In this document: positions 24,858-33,715 of the stretch, piece by piece
Position numbering within the stretch: position 1 is the first letter of the stretch
How the letters are laid out: each line of letters starts with the position of its first letter
NCBI RefSeq assembly: GCF_026340095.1
Contig: NZ_JAPEPO010000001.1
Coordinates: 7,274,501 to 7,338,500, forward strand
Direction: 5' to 3'
Origin: Streptomyces sp. NBC_01446
GTDB lineage: Bacteria; Actinomycetota; Actinomycetes; Streptomycetales; Streptomycetaceae
Length of the DNA stretch: 64,000 nucleotides
Program-made: the position numbers and the translations under genes
Notes under the pieces: model-generated
Databases searched by the model: none
Told to the model about the DNA's origin: nothing
The model's input: only the letters and a program-made list of their open reading frames with translations

Positions 24858-26093
24858 ATGCGTTCCCGCTCAACAGCCCTGTCCGTCCCCGAGACCGACG
24901 CCGAGGCGGCGGTCGCCCTCACCCAGGAACTCGTCCGGCTGCGCACCGTCAACGCCGCGGGGGCCACCGAGGTGGAGCGCCCCGCAGCCGAACTCGTCCA
25001 GCGGCTCTTCACGGAGTTCGGCTGGAAGTACGAGGTGGTGGAAGTCGTCCCCGGGCGGCCCAACACCGTCGCGGTGGTCGAGGGCGGCGGCGGGGACGGT
25101 CCCACGCTGATGTTCGAGGGACACATCGACGTCGTCACCGAGGGCGACACGGACGACTGGACCGTCGATCCGTACGGAGCGGAGATCCGCGACGGAAAGC
25201 TCTGGGGCCGCGGCTCGGCGGACATGAAGTCCGGTGTCGCCGCCATGATCTACGGCGTCCGTGCCCTTCAGCTGGCCGGCCCTTTCCCCGGCCGGATCGT
25301 CGTCGGCGTGCTCTGCGACGAGGAGGGGCTGATGCTCGGCGCGAAGGCCTTCGCCGCGTCACCGCTCGCCCGCGAGGTGGACGGCGTCATCGTCTGCGAA
25401 CCCGAGGGATACGAGGTGTGCACCTCGGCGCGCGGCGGGATCCGCCTCCGTCTCGACCTGCACGGAGTGATGGCCCACGGCGCCATGCCGCAGGAGGGCC
25501 GAAGCCCGATCGTCGCCGGCGCCCGCATCGTCGAGGCGCTCGCCGCGGTGCAGGAGTGGGCCGAGGAGCGCTACGGCGAGCACCCGCACGCGGGCCGCGT
25601 CACCGTCACCCCGACCGTGCTCCTCGGCGGCGACCCCGACCAGCTCAACGTCATCCCCGCGCACGGCGTCGTCGGCATCGACGTACGCACGATCCCCGGC
25701 ACGGACCACGCCGAACTCATCGACCGCGTAGGCGAGTTCGCGAACCGGGCGGCCGCCGGGGTCGGGGTGGGCGTCGACGTCACCGTCGTCGACGACCGGC
25801 CTGCCATCGAGATCCCCGAGGACCACCCCGTGGTCACCGCGCTGGTCGACGCACACCGCCGAGTGCACGGCGAGGCACCGCCGTTCGGAGCCGTGCCCGG
25901 CACGACCGACGGCACGATCCTGACCCGCGACGCAGGCCTCGCCACCGTCGTGTACGGCCCCGGCGGCAAATGGATCGCCCACCAGGCCGACGAGTACGTG
26001 GAGGTCCGCGAGATCGCCGAGTACACCCGCGTGTACGCGGCCGCCGCGCAGGCCTTCCTCAACGGCCGTACGGACGAGGGAGCGGCCCGATGA
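24858..26093 (+). CDS. M20 family metallopeptidase/amidohydrolase (ArgE/DapE/CPG2-like)
   Basis: The 411-residue protein has the co-catalytic zinc site in order: FEGHIDVV (His89), RGSADMKSG (Asp122), the catalytic pair CDEEG (Glu155/156), VCEPEG and the C-terminal HQADEYV. A dimerisation domain is inserted between. The enzyme hydrolyses an amide bond of an N-acyl amino acid, carbamoyl compound or peptide in the cytoplasm. TGGAGGT precedes ATG 24858. It is first in the operon and overlaps the aldehyde dehydrogenase by four bases. Substrate unknown. Confidence 0.9.
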   Translation: MRSRSTALSVPETDAEAAVALTQELVRLRTVNAAGATEVERPAAELVQRLFTEFGWKYEVVEVVPGRPNTVAVVEGGGGDGPTLMFEGHIDVVTEGDTDDWTVDPYGAEIRDGKLWGRGSADMKSGVAAMIYGVRALQLAGPFPGRIVVGVLCDEEGLMLGAKAFAASPLAREVDGVIVCEPEGYEVCTSARGGIRLRLDLHGVMAHGAMPQEGRSPIVAGARIVEALAAVQEWAEERYGEHPHAGRVTVTPTVLLGGDPDQLNVIPAHGVVGIDVRTIPGTDHAELIDRVGEFANRAAAGVGVGVDVTVVDDRPAIEIPEDHPVVTALVDAHRRVHGEAPPFGAVPGTTDGTILTRDAGLATVVYGPGGKWIAHQADEYVEVREIAEYTRVYAAAAQAFLNGRTDEGAAR

Positions 26094-27538
26094 CGTATCC
26101 GCGAGAACTGCCCGCGGGCCTGCCGGTCGGGGACGCCTGGGTGCCCGCGCCTTCGCATCAGCCCGTCGTCTTCCCCTATGACGGGAGCGAGTTCGCCTCG
26201 GCGCCCGTCGGTGACGTGGATCTCGCGCGGTGCGCGGTCGAGCACGCCGCCGGGATCCGCAAGGAGGTCGCGGCCCTGTCGGCACGGGTGCGGCGGGACG
26301 TCCTCGCGGGTGTCGCGGCCGACCTGGAACGCGTCGCGTCGCGGATGGCGGAGCTGCTCGTCCTGGAGACCGGGAAGCCACGCGTCGACTGCGACATCGA
26401 GATGCAGCGCGCCGCCGCGACCTGGCGCGCCGCCGCCGACGAGGTCGCCCACCTGCACGGCGAGACCGTCCCGCTGGACCTCCAGGTCTCCGGTGACGGC
26501 ATGTTCGGGTTCTGGACGCGCAGGCCCATCGGGGTCGTCGTCGGCATCGCCGGCTTCAACTACCCCGTACTCCTCGCCTCCCACAAGATCGCGCCGGCCC
26601 TTGCCGCGGGCTGCCCCGTGATCGTGAAGCCCGCACCGGCGACCCCGCTCGCCACGCTCTGGCTCACCCACCTCGTCCGCGAGCGCCTCGCCGCGGCACA
26701 GGCGCCGCCCGGAGCGGTCCAGCTCGTCACCGGGGACACCGAGGTGGGCCGCACCCTCACCACGCACCCCGACGTCGCGGCGGTCTCCTTCACCGGCTCC
26801 GCCACGGTCGGCCACCGCATCGCACGCGACGCGGCGCCCCGCAAGGTCGTCCTCGAACTCGGCTCCAACGCGGCGCTCGTCGTCGCTGCGGACGCCGACC
26901 TCGACGCGGCCGCCGACGCCGTGGCCCGCGGCGGCTACTACGCGTCCGGGCAGGCGTGCATCTCGGTCCAGCGGGTCATCGCCGTCGAGGAGATCGCCGA
27001 CGCCCTGGAGAAGAAGATCGCCGAACGGCTGCCCGACGTCGTGGTCGGCGACCCGCGCGACACCGGCACCCGCGTCTCCGCCCTCATCGACGAAGCCGCC
27101 ACCGAGCGCGTCCTCGACTGGATCGGGCGGGCCAGGGCTGCCGGTGCCCGGGTCGTCGCGGGCGGCGGCCGCACGGATGCGAGGTGCCTCGCGCCGACCT
27201 TGCTCGCGGATGTCCCCGACGGCGAACCCGCCTGGGACGAGGAGGTGTTCGGGCCCGTCGTGTGCCTGCGCGCGGTCCCCGACCTCGACGCGGCGTACGA
27301 CCTGGTCAACGCGAGCCGGTACGGGCTGCACGCGGCGGTCTACACCCGCGACCTCGGCGCCGCGTTCCGCGCGGTCGAATCGCTTGACGTCGGCGGCGTC
27401 GTCATCAACGAAGTCCCCGGCTACCGCAGCGACATCGCCCCGTACGGAGGGGTCAAGGACTCCGGGACCGGACGCGAAGGGCCACGGTTCGCCATCGAGG
27501 AGCTGACCGTGACGCGGATGGCCGTCATCAGGCCCTGA
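26090..27538 (+). CDS. NAD(P)-dependent aldehyde dehydrogenase
   Basis: The 482-residue protein has the aldehyde dehydrogenase catalytic set: the Asn in GFNYPVLLASHKIAPALAAG, the SFTGSATVG cofactor loop, the Glu in VLELGSNAALVV and the nucleophile Cys in SGQACISVQR. It oxidises an aldehyde to the acid. The VLELGSNA segment in place of the common ELGGKSP is like the lactaldehyde/succinate-semialdehyde side branch. It overlaps the M20 gene (ATGA) and precedes an SDR, so an aldehyde may arise between alcohol and acid in one pathway. Confidence 0.92.
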   Translation: MTYPRELPAGLPVGDAWVPAPSHQPVVFPYDGSEFASAPVGDVDLARCAVEHAAGIRKEVAALSARVRRDVLAGVAADLERVASRMAELLVLETGKPRVDCDIEMQRAAATWRAAADEVAHLHGETVPLDLQVSGDGMFGFWTRRPIGVVVGIAGFNYPVLLASHKIAPALAAGCPVIVKPAPATPLATLWLTHLVRERLAAAQAPPGAVQLVTGDTEVGRTLTTHPDVAAVSFTGSATVGHRIARDAAPRKVVLELGSNAALVVAADADLDAAADAVARGGYYASGQACISVQRVIAVEEIADALEKKIAERLPDVVVGDPRDTGTRVSALIDEAATERVLDWIGRARAAGARVVAGGGRTDARCLAPTLLADVPDGEPAWDEEVFGPVVCLRAVPDLDAAYDLVNASRYGLHAAVYTRDLGAAFRAVESLDVGGVVINEVPGYRSDIAPYGGVKDSGTGREGPRFAIEELTVTRMAVIRP

Positions 27539-27579
27539 CGGACCCGCCACCGCAACAGAGAGAAAGGCAGCACCTCTTC

Positions 27580-28368
27580 ATGGACTACGCCAACCTGTTC
27601 CGGCTCGACGGCCGGCGCGTCGCGGTCGTCGGCGGCGCGGGCGGCATCGGCCGCGTGGCCGTGCGCGCGCTCGTCGCCCAGGGCGCCGACGTCGTGGTCG
27701 CCGACCGGGACGAGAAGGGCGCCGAGCAGACCGTCGCCCTGGCCGGCGCGGACGCGGACCGGTCCGGTACCGCCTCCGCGTACGCCCTCGATGTCCTCGA
27801 CCCCGCGGCGATCCGCGCCGCCGCCGACGAGTGGGGCCCCCTCGACGCGCTCGTCGTCACCGTCGGCGCCAACGTCCGCAAACGCATCGCCGACTACACG
27901 CTCGACGAGTTCGACCGCGTCATCGCCCTGAACCTGCGGGCCTACGTCAGCCTCGTCCAGGCGTTCGCCCCCGGCATGGCGGAGCGCGGCCGCGGCAGCG
28001 TCGTCGGCTTCGCCTCCATGCGGGCCTTCCAGGTGGAGCCGGGACAGAGCGTGTACGCCGCGTCGAAGGCCGGCCTCATCCAGTTCCTGCGCACCGCCGC
28101 CGCCGAATGGGGCCCGCGCGGGGTGCGGTTCAACGCCGTCGCCCCCGGTGTCGTCCGTACCCCGCTCACCGACCAGATCGCCGCGGACCCCGCCTGGTAC
28201 GACGCCTACGCCCAGGCTTCCGCGCTCAAGCGCTGGGCCCGCGCCGACGAACTCGCCGGTGCCGTCGCCTACTTGGTCTCCGACGCGTCGACGTACGTCA
28301 CCGGCAGCGTCCTGACCGTCGACGGCGGCTGGACCGCGGTCGACGGCCGCTACGACCCCGCGCTCTGA
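27580..28368 (+). CDS. SDR family oxidoreductase
   Basis: The 262-residue protein has the cofactor loop VVGGAGGIGRVAV, DVLD for adenine contact, and the catalytic Ser (FASMRAF) with YAASK. The usual NNAG is replaced by TVGAN. The C-terminal PEEL-like region reads WARADELAGAVAYLVSDASTYVTGSVLTVDGGW. It interconverts an alcohol and a carbonyl with NAD(P). It is placed 41 bases after the aldehyde dehydrogenase with an AGAGAAAGG ribosome binding site. Confidence 0.92.
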   Translation: MDYANLFRLDGRRVAVVGGAGGIGRVAVRALVAQGADVVVADRDEKGAEQTVALAGADADRSGTASAYALDVLDPAAIRAAADEWGPLDALVVTVGANVRKRIADYTLDEFDRVIALNLRAYVSLVQAFAPGMAERGRGSVVGFASMRAFQVEPGQSVYAASKAGLIQFLRTAAAEWGPRGVRFNAVAPGVVRTPLTDQIAADPAWYDAYAQASALKRWARADELAGAVAYLVSDASTYVTGSVLTVDGGWTAVDGRYDPAL

Positions 28369-28405
28369 GCAACCCGCCGCCCTTTCCCCCACCCCAAGGA
28401 ACCTC

Positions 28406-28729
28406 ATGTCCCCCACCGGTGAAGCCGCCGGCCGCGCCCCGGAGCCGGACCCGAGCGAGGCCGACCCCCTCGAAGGACTCCCCGCCCTCGGCGGCCAGGC
28501 CCGCCGCTCCCTCTGGATGCTGCTCGTGCCCGTCGTCCTCTACGGCGCCGCGCCCTTCGTCGCCAACCGCATCGAACCCCGCATCCTGGGCGTCCCCTTT
28601 CTGCTGGCCTGGGTCATCGCGGCCACGGTCATCAGCCCCGTCGCCATATGGCTCGTCGCCCGCTACGACCCGGCGTACCGCACGGGAGCCGTCGAACCCG
28701 TCCCCGCCGACGAGGGAGGCACCCGATGA
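28406..28729 (+). CDS. DUF3311 small membrane protein, symporter partner
   Basis: The 107-residue protein has two hydrophobic helices (LLVPVVLYGAAPFVAN and VPFLLAWVIAATVISPVAIWLVARYDPAYR). The DPAYR end is typical of DUF3311 proteins, which are regularly encoded just before a sodium:solute symporter. Its stop overlaps the symporter start by four bases. It is probably an accessory subunit of that transporter, by analogy with other two-gene SSS systems. Confidence 0.85.
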   Translation: MSPTGEAAGRAPEPDPSEADPLEGLPALGGQARRSLWMLLVPVVLYGAAPFVANRIEPRILGVPFLLAWVIAATVISPVAIWLVARYDPAYRTGAVEPVPADEGGTR

Positions 28730-30240
28730 CCGGCTCCGCAGCCGTCGCGACGACCGTGTTCGGCCTGGCCATGGTCGCCACCATCCTGATCGGCGTGCTC
28801 AGCGCCCGCGGCCGGTCCAAGGGCCTCGCCGAGTGGTCCGTGTCCAGCCGCGGCCTCGGCGTCATGTTCATCTGGCTCCTGATGGCCGGCGAGACGTACA
28901 CCAGCTTCTCGTTCCTGGGGACCGCCGGCTGGTCGTACTCCTTCGGCGCGCCGATCCTCTACCTCGTCGCCTACCTCACCGTCGGCTTCGCCGTCGCCTA
29001 CATCGTCGGCCCCGCCCTGTGGACGTACGCCTCGCGGCACAGCCTCATCTCGATCGCCGACATCGCCGAATTCCGTTTCCGTTCACGGCCGTTGGGGATT
29101 CTCGTCGCCGTCGTCGGGACCGTGTTCCTCGTGCCGTACATCCAGGTGCAGATCCAGGGCATGGGCGTCGTCGTCAACGCGATGACGTACGGGAGTGTCG
29201 ACCTGCACGTCGCCGCCGTGATCTCGTTCGTCGTCGCCGAGGTGTTCATCCTCGTGTCGGGGCTGCGCGGCTCCGCCTGGGTGAGCGCGCTCAAGGACGT
29301 CCTGGTGATCCTCGCGGTCGTCTTCCTCGCGGTCTACATCCCCATGCACTACCTCGGCGGATTCTCCGACTTCATGCAGCGCATGGTCGCCGAGAAGCCC
29401 GAGTGGCTCACGTTCCCCGGGCACGCGTCCGGCGGACGGAATGCCGCGTGGTTCCTGAGCACCGTCGTCCTGAACGCCGTCACCATCACCATCTTCCCGA
29501 CCACCGTGGCCGGTTACCTCAGCGCGAAGAGCCCCAACGCGCTGCGGCGCAACGCCCTGCTGCTGCCCTGGTACCAGCTGCTCCTGTTCGTGCCGATGAT
29601 GGTCGGCGCCACGGCGCTGTTCGTGCTGCCGACCCTCGGCAACCCCGACCTCGCCCTGTTCAGCCTGGTCACCGACTCGCTGCCGTCGCCCGTCGTGGCG
29701 GTCATCGGTGTCGCGGGCGCCCTGTCGGCGATCGTGCCGATGAGCGTCTTCATGCTGTCCATCGGCACCCTGTGGGGCAAGACCGTCCTCGGCGGCGGCA
29801 ACGGCTCCGACCCGCGCCACCCCCGGCCGGACGTCACCCACGACCACGACCTGCGCACCAAGCGCCTCTCCCAGGCGGTCTGCGTCCTCGCCGGTCTGGT
29901 CGCGCTCGGCGGCAGCCTCTTCTACCCCAACACGCTCGTCCAGCTGTCCGTCCTGTCGTACGAGGGCCTGGCCCAGCTCGTGCCCGTCGTGCTGCTCTCC
30001 TTGTTCTGGCGGCGGATGACGGCACGCGCAGGGATCTCCGGCATGCTCGCCGGGCTCGCCGTGATGACGGCGCTGTGGGCCACCGACAACGACCCGTGGC
30101 ACGGGGTCAACGGCGGCATCATCGCGCTGGCCACGAACCTCGTGGTGACGTTCGCGGTCACCCGCGCCACACCGGCCCCGAGTGCCCCCGCCCCGCAACG
30201 GCCCGCCGCCCGGGCCGCGCATGCGGGGGAGTCCTGTTGA
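28726..30240 (+). CDS. Sodium:solute symporter (SSS family)
   Basis: The 504-residue protein has about 13 membrane segments. It shows SSS signatures: SVSSRGLGVMFIWLLMAGETYTSFSFLG, a GFAVAYIVGPALWTYASRHSLISIADIAEFRF stretch and VSALKDVLVILAV. It imports a solute (carboxylate, amino acid or ureide) with sodium. Its position after the amidohydrolase, dehydrogenases and DUF3311 and before the acylase suggests it carries the pathway substrate. Confidence 0.9.
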   Translation: MTGSAAVATTVFGLAMVATILIGVLSARGRSKGLAEWSVSSRGLGVMFIWLLMAGETYTSFSFLGTAGWSYSFGAPILYLVAYLTVGFAVAYIVGPALWTYASRHSLISIADIAEFRFRSRPLGILVAVVGTVFLVPYIQVQIQGMGVVVNAMTYGSVDLHVAAVISFVVAEVFILVSGLRGSAWVSALKDVLVILAVVFLAVYIPMHYLGGFSDFMQRMVAEKPEWLTFPGHASGGRNAAWFLSTVVLNAVTITIFPTTVAGYLSAKSPNALRRNALLLPWYQLLLFVPMMVGATALFVLPTLGNPDLALFSLVTDSLPSPVVAVIGVAGALSAIVPMSVFMLSIGTLWGKTVLGGGNGSDPRHPRPDVTHDHDLRTKRLSQAVCVLAGLVALGGSLFYPNTLVQLSVLSYEGLAQLVPVVLLSLFWRRMTARAGISGMLAGLAVMTALWATDNDPWHGVNGGIIALATNLVVTFAVTRATPAPSAPAPQRPAARAAHAGESC

Positions 30241-30245
30241 TCCTG

Positions 30246-30260
30246 CCCTGCTCCGCAGGG
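30246..30260 (+). terminator. Short hairpin between symporter and acylase genes
   Basis: CCCTGC-TCC-GCAGGG (30246-30260) is followed by TTCGTTTCCT. The T-rich tail makes this a plausible weak or partial terminator that could lower expression of the acylase relative to the upstream genes. Confidence 0.4.
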
Positions 30261-30309
30261 TTCGTTTCCTACCCCGGACGAAGCCGGGAGTACCCACGAA
30301 AGGACTCCG

Positions 30310-30333
30310 ATGATGACGGTGACATACCGGTGA
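30310..30333 (+). CDS. Seven-residue upstream minigene coupled to the acylase start
   Basis: ATG ATG ACG GTG ACA TAC CGG TGA encodes MMTVTYR and has its own AAAGGA ribosome binding site. Its stop TGA overlaps the GTG start of the acylase (GTGA). The acylase GTG lacks a good site of its own, so ribosomes finishing the minigene may restart there. It may be chance, or the real start may lie elsewhere. Confidence 0.4.
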   Translation: MMTVTYR

Positions 30334-32666
30334 ACGCGCGAGCAGCGCACGGCTTCGAGACACCCGGTCTCGCCGGCCCGGTCGAGATCCTCGTCGACCG
30401 GTGGGGCGTCCCCCACCTCTACGCGGACTCCCAGGACGACCTGTTCCTGGCGCAGGGCTTCAACGCGGCCCGCGACCGCCTCTTCCAGCTCGACCTGTGG
30501 CGCCGCCGCGGACTCGGCCTGCTGTCCGAGGTGTTCGGCGGGCAGTACGTCGAACACGACCGCGCCGCCCGCCTGTTCCTCTACCGCGGTGACATGGCCG
30601 AGGAGTGGAGCGCGTACGGCGAGGACACCGAACGGATCACCACGGCGTTCGTGAACGGCATCAACGCCTACGTGTCCCTGTGCCGCGACGATCCCTCCCA
30701 ACTCCCGCCGGAATTCGACACCTTGGGCTACGAACCGGCTTACTGGGGCCCCTCGGACGTCGCCCGGATCCGCAGCCACGGCCTCCAGTCCAACCTCCAC
30801 GACGAGGTCGCCCGCGCCCTCACCCTGCGCGATCACGGCTCCGGCGTCGAGGATCTGCGCCGGCGCCGCGAACCCGCCCCGCACCACCTCACCGTCCCCG
30901 AGGGCCTCGACCTGAGCGTCATCCCGGACGACGTCCTGCGCGTGTACGACCTCGCGACGGTCCCGCCCTGGCCGGACGCCGCCGCCCTCCAGGGCGTCGA
31001 CGGCTCCAACAACTGGGTGCTCGCGCCCTCCAGGACCGCCACCGGCCGCCCCATCCTCGCCAACGACCCGCACCGCGCGGTCACCCTGCCCGCCCTGCGC
31101 TACATCGCGCACCTGACCGCACCCGGCATCGACGTCATCGGCGCGGGCGAGCCCGCCCTGCCCGGCCTCTCCATCGGCCACAACGGGAACATCGCGTTCG
31201 GCTTCACGATCTTCCCCATCGACCAGGAGGACCTGTACGTCTACGAGACCGACCCCGGCAACCCGCGCGCCTACCGCTACGAAGGCCGCTGGGAGGCCAT
31301 GACCCGCGTGACCGAGACCATCCCGGTCAAGGACGGGGAGCCGGTCGAGGCCGAGCTGTGGTTCACCCGGCACGGCCCCGTCATCCACGAACACCCCACA
31401 CGGGACGCCGCGTTCGCCGTGCGCGCCGCCTGGCTCGGCCCCGGCATGGCGCCCTACCTCGGCAGCACCGGCTACATGCGCGCCGAAGGACCCGACGCCT
31501 TCCTCGCCGCGCTGCGCCGCTGGGGCGCGCCCGGCGAGAACCAGGTGTACGCGGCGCCCGACGGCACCGTCGGCTGGCGCTCCGCGGGCCGCGTCCCGGT
31601 CCGCCCGAACTGGGACGGCACCCTGCCCGTGCCCGGCGACGGCCGCTACGAATGGGACGGCTTCCTCGACGCCGACGCGCTGCCCGCCGAACGCGACCCG
31701 GACCAGGGCTGGTTCGCCACCGCCAACCAGATGAACCTGCCGCCCGACTACCCGAACGACCGCGACACGGTCACGTACGACTGGTACGCCCCCACCCGCC
31801 ACCACCGCATCGCCGAGGAGCTCGACGCGCGCGCGGACTGGACCGTGGAGGACTGCGTACGGCTCCAGACCGACACCGTCAGCCTGCCCGCACGCCGCAT
31901 CCTGCCGCTGCTCGCCGAGCTGACCGGCGACGACCCGCCGACAGCGCGGGCCATCGGCCTGCTGCGGGAGTGGGACGCCGACGTCACGGCGGACTCGGCG
32001 GCCGCAGCGCTCTTCGAGATCTGGTACCGCTGCCATCTGCGCCCGGCTGTCTTCGGCAAGGCGCTGCGGGAAGTCGCCCCCGAGGCCGAACGCGCGGCGG
32101 CCCTCGCCCGGATCCTGCCGCCCGACGACCCGGCCTCCGACCCCCGCGTCGACCTGGATCTGCTCACCGGCGCGGAGACGGGCCTCGACCCCGGCACCCT
32201 GCTCGCCACCCTGTCTGCCGCGGTCGGCGAACTCTCCGCACTCCTCGGCCCTGACCCGGCCGCATGGACCTGGGGCGCGCTCCACCACGCCCGGGTGTAC
32301 CACCCGGTGACCGCGCTCCACGACGGACCGCAGCCCCCGTGGGCGTCCGTCGGCCCCGCCCCGCGCGGCGGCAGCGGGGACACGGTGGGCGTCGCGCCGT
32401 ACGGACCCGATTTCCGCCAGACGACGGGCGCCACCTTCCGCCTGGTCGTCGACGTCGGCTCCTGGGACGACTCCGTGGCCATGAACTCGCCCGGCCAGTC
32501 AGGGAATCCGGACAGCGAGCACTACAGCGACCTGTTCGCCACCTGGGCCGCCGACGGTTCCTTCCCGCTCCTCTACAGCCGCGAGCAGGTGGAGAAGCAC
32601 ACGGCGCGGACGATCACCCTGCGACCGCCCGCGCCGGCCACCGCTCAGGACCCGAACGGCAGATAG
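30330..32666 (+). CDS. Penicillin acylase family (S45 Ntn-hydrolase) protein
   Basis: The 778-residue protein begins VEILVDRWGVPHLYADSQDDLFLAQGFNAARDRLFQLDLWRRRGLG, the family start. The nucleophile motif DGSNNWVL has Ser at about residue 226, where self-cleavage would make the beta chain N-terminus; GRPILANDPH and AIDPDGT-like stretches follow. These enzymes cleave side chains from N-acylated amines, acyl-homoserine lactones or beta-lactams. Unlike secreted relatives, this one has no signal peptide before the first domain, so it should act in the cytoplasm on an imported substrate. It converges on the DUF917 gene with a 22-base overlap. Confidence 0.88.
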   Translation: MNARAAHGFETPGLAGPVEILVDRWGVPHLYADSQDDLFLAQGFNAARDRLFQLDLWRRRGLGLLSEVFGGQYVEHDRAARLFLYRGDMAEEWSAYGEDTERITTAFVNGINAYVSLCRDDPSQLPPEFDTLGYEPAYWGPSDVARIRSHGLQSNLHDEVARALTLRDHGSGVEDLRRRREPAPHHLTVPEGLDLSVIPDDVLRVYDLATVPPWPDAAALQGVDGSNNWVLAPSRTATGRPILANDPHRAVTLPALRYIAHLTAPGIDVIGAGEPALPGLSIGHNGNIAFGFTIFPIDQEDLYVYETDPGNPRAYRYEGRWEAMTRVTETIPVKDGEPVEAELWFTRHGPVIHEHPTRDAAFAVRAAWLGPGMAPYLGSTGYMRAEGPDAFLAALRRWGAPGENQVYAAPDGTVGWRSAGRVPVRPNWDGTLPVPGDGRYEWDGFLDADALPAERDPDQGWFATANQMNLPPDYPNDRDTVTYDWYAPTRHHRIAEELDARADWTVEDCVRLQTDTVSLPARRILPLLAELTGDDPPTARAIGLLREWDADVTADSAAAALFEIWYRCHLRPAVFGKALREVAPEAERAAALARILPPDDPASDPRVDLDLLTGAETGLDPGTLLATLSAAVGELSALLGPDPAAWTWGALHHARVYHPVTALHDGPQPPWASVGPAPRGGSGDTVGVAPYGPDFRQTTGATFRLVVDVGSWDDSVAMNSPGQSGNPDSEHYSDLFATWAADGSFPLLYSREQVEKHTARTITLRPPAPATAQDPNGR

Positions 32667-33715
32667 TCGACGTCGTACCCGAAGTACCGCGGCCCGGCCA
32701 GCGCCAGGCCGCCCGGCGAGGTCCACCGGGGGTCGCAACGCGCGGCCAGCACGCTGACGCGCAGCCCGTAGCGCAGCCCCTCGGTGGTCACCGGATCGCC
32801 CGACTCGCTGTCCAGGACACAGATCAGGTCGGGCGTCGTGGCGACGGTCACGCCGTCACGCGTGGCCAGCAGATGCTCGTTCTGGAAGTCGAGTTCGAGC
32901 ACCTGCCCCGCCTCGTCGGCGATGCCCTCGATGCGGGCCCGGCCCCGCGCGAAGCCGCCCTCGGTCCGCCGGCTCACGTCGACGACCTTGCCGGTCAGCA
33001 GATGGACACCGGCGAGCATCGCGCGGGCCGCGGCCACCGGGTCACTGTGCGCGGCCCGCGCCTCGCGCACCGCCGCGCCGAGCCGCTCCGCCAGGGTCAG
33101 CGTCGCGGGCACGAGGCCGTCGGCGAGCTGGTCACCGCGCAGCACCGTGTCCGCGGCGGAGATCTGGCAGCCGAGCTCCACGCACACGGCGCGCGCGATC
33201 CGCTCGGCCGCGTGGTTGTCGACGGCCTCCACGATGATCGTGTTGCCCTTGTCGTCCGCGAGCGCCATCGGCGAGTTGGTCACGCCGATCAGGCCCGGCA
33301 GCACCATCTGCGCCTCGGGGAAGGCCCGCCCCATCGCGTCACCGTCCACGATCGGGAGGCCCGCCTCCGCGGCGCACGCGATGGGCAGCATGGAGTTGAC
33401 GCCGCCGACCTCGATGGGCGCGATGTGCGTGGCGGCCCGCCCGATGTGCTTCTCCAGCGCCCGCAGGGCGGCCAGTTCCTCGCCGCCGTTCGGGACCCGC
33501 TCCAGGAGGACGGTCGGCGCCCCCATCCCCGACACCGGCACGACGGTCGCGTCCGGCGCCACCTCGTCGATGTCCACCACCCGCACCGGGCCGTGCTTGC
33601 GGATGGCCTCCCGTGCCAGGAGTTTGCCGATGTACGGGTCGCCGCCCCCGCCGGTGCCGAGGATGCCGGCGCCGCGCGCGATGTCGTCGAGGTTGTCCAG
33701 GTTGATCTCACGCAT
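32645..33715 (-). CDS. DUF917 family protein, intact copy (S-methyl-thiohydantoin desulfurase-type family)
   Basis: The 356-residue protein has the DUF917 motifs GAGILGTGGGGDPYIGKLL near the start, IEVGGVNSMLP, and DGDAMGRAFPEAQM. From memory the family is now named for an S-methyl-thiohydantoin desulfurase member. These proteins are almost always encoded next to a HyuA-type ATPase, as here: the HyuA gene upstream overlaps it by eight bases. All family motifs look intact, in contrast to the paralogue at 38202. The reaction in this strain is not known. Confidence 0.87.
   Translation of the reverse strand: MREINLDNLDDIARGAGILGTGGGGDPYIGKLLAREAIRKHGPVRVVDIDEVAPDATVVPVSGMGAPTVLLERVPNGGEELAALRALEKHIGRAATHIAPIEVGGVNSMLPIACAAEAGLPIVDGDAMGRAFPEAQMVLPGLIGVTNSPMALADDKGNTIIVEAVDNHAAERIARAVCVELGCQISAADTVLRGDQLADGLVPATLTLAERLGAAVREARAAHSDPVAAARAMLAGVHLLTGKVVDVSRRTEGGFARGRARIEGIADEAGQVLELDFQNEHLLATRDGVTVATTPDLICVLDSESGDPVTTEGLRYGLRVSVLAARCDPRWTSPGGLALAGPRYFGYDVDYLPFGS

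Noticed and set aside
27831..30329. In-frame upstream extension of the penicillin acylase through the SDR and symporter region
   Set aside because: The extra residues are a shadow frame of the SDR, DUF3311 and symporter genes. The acylase family starts right after GTG 30330.
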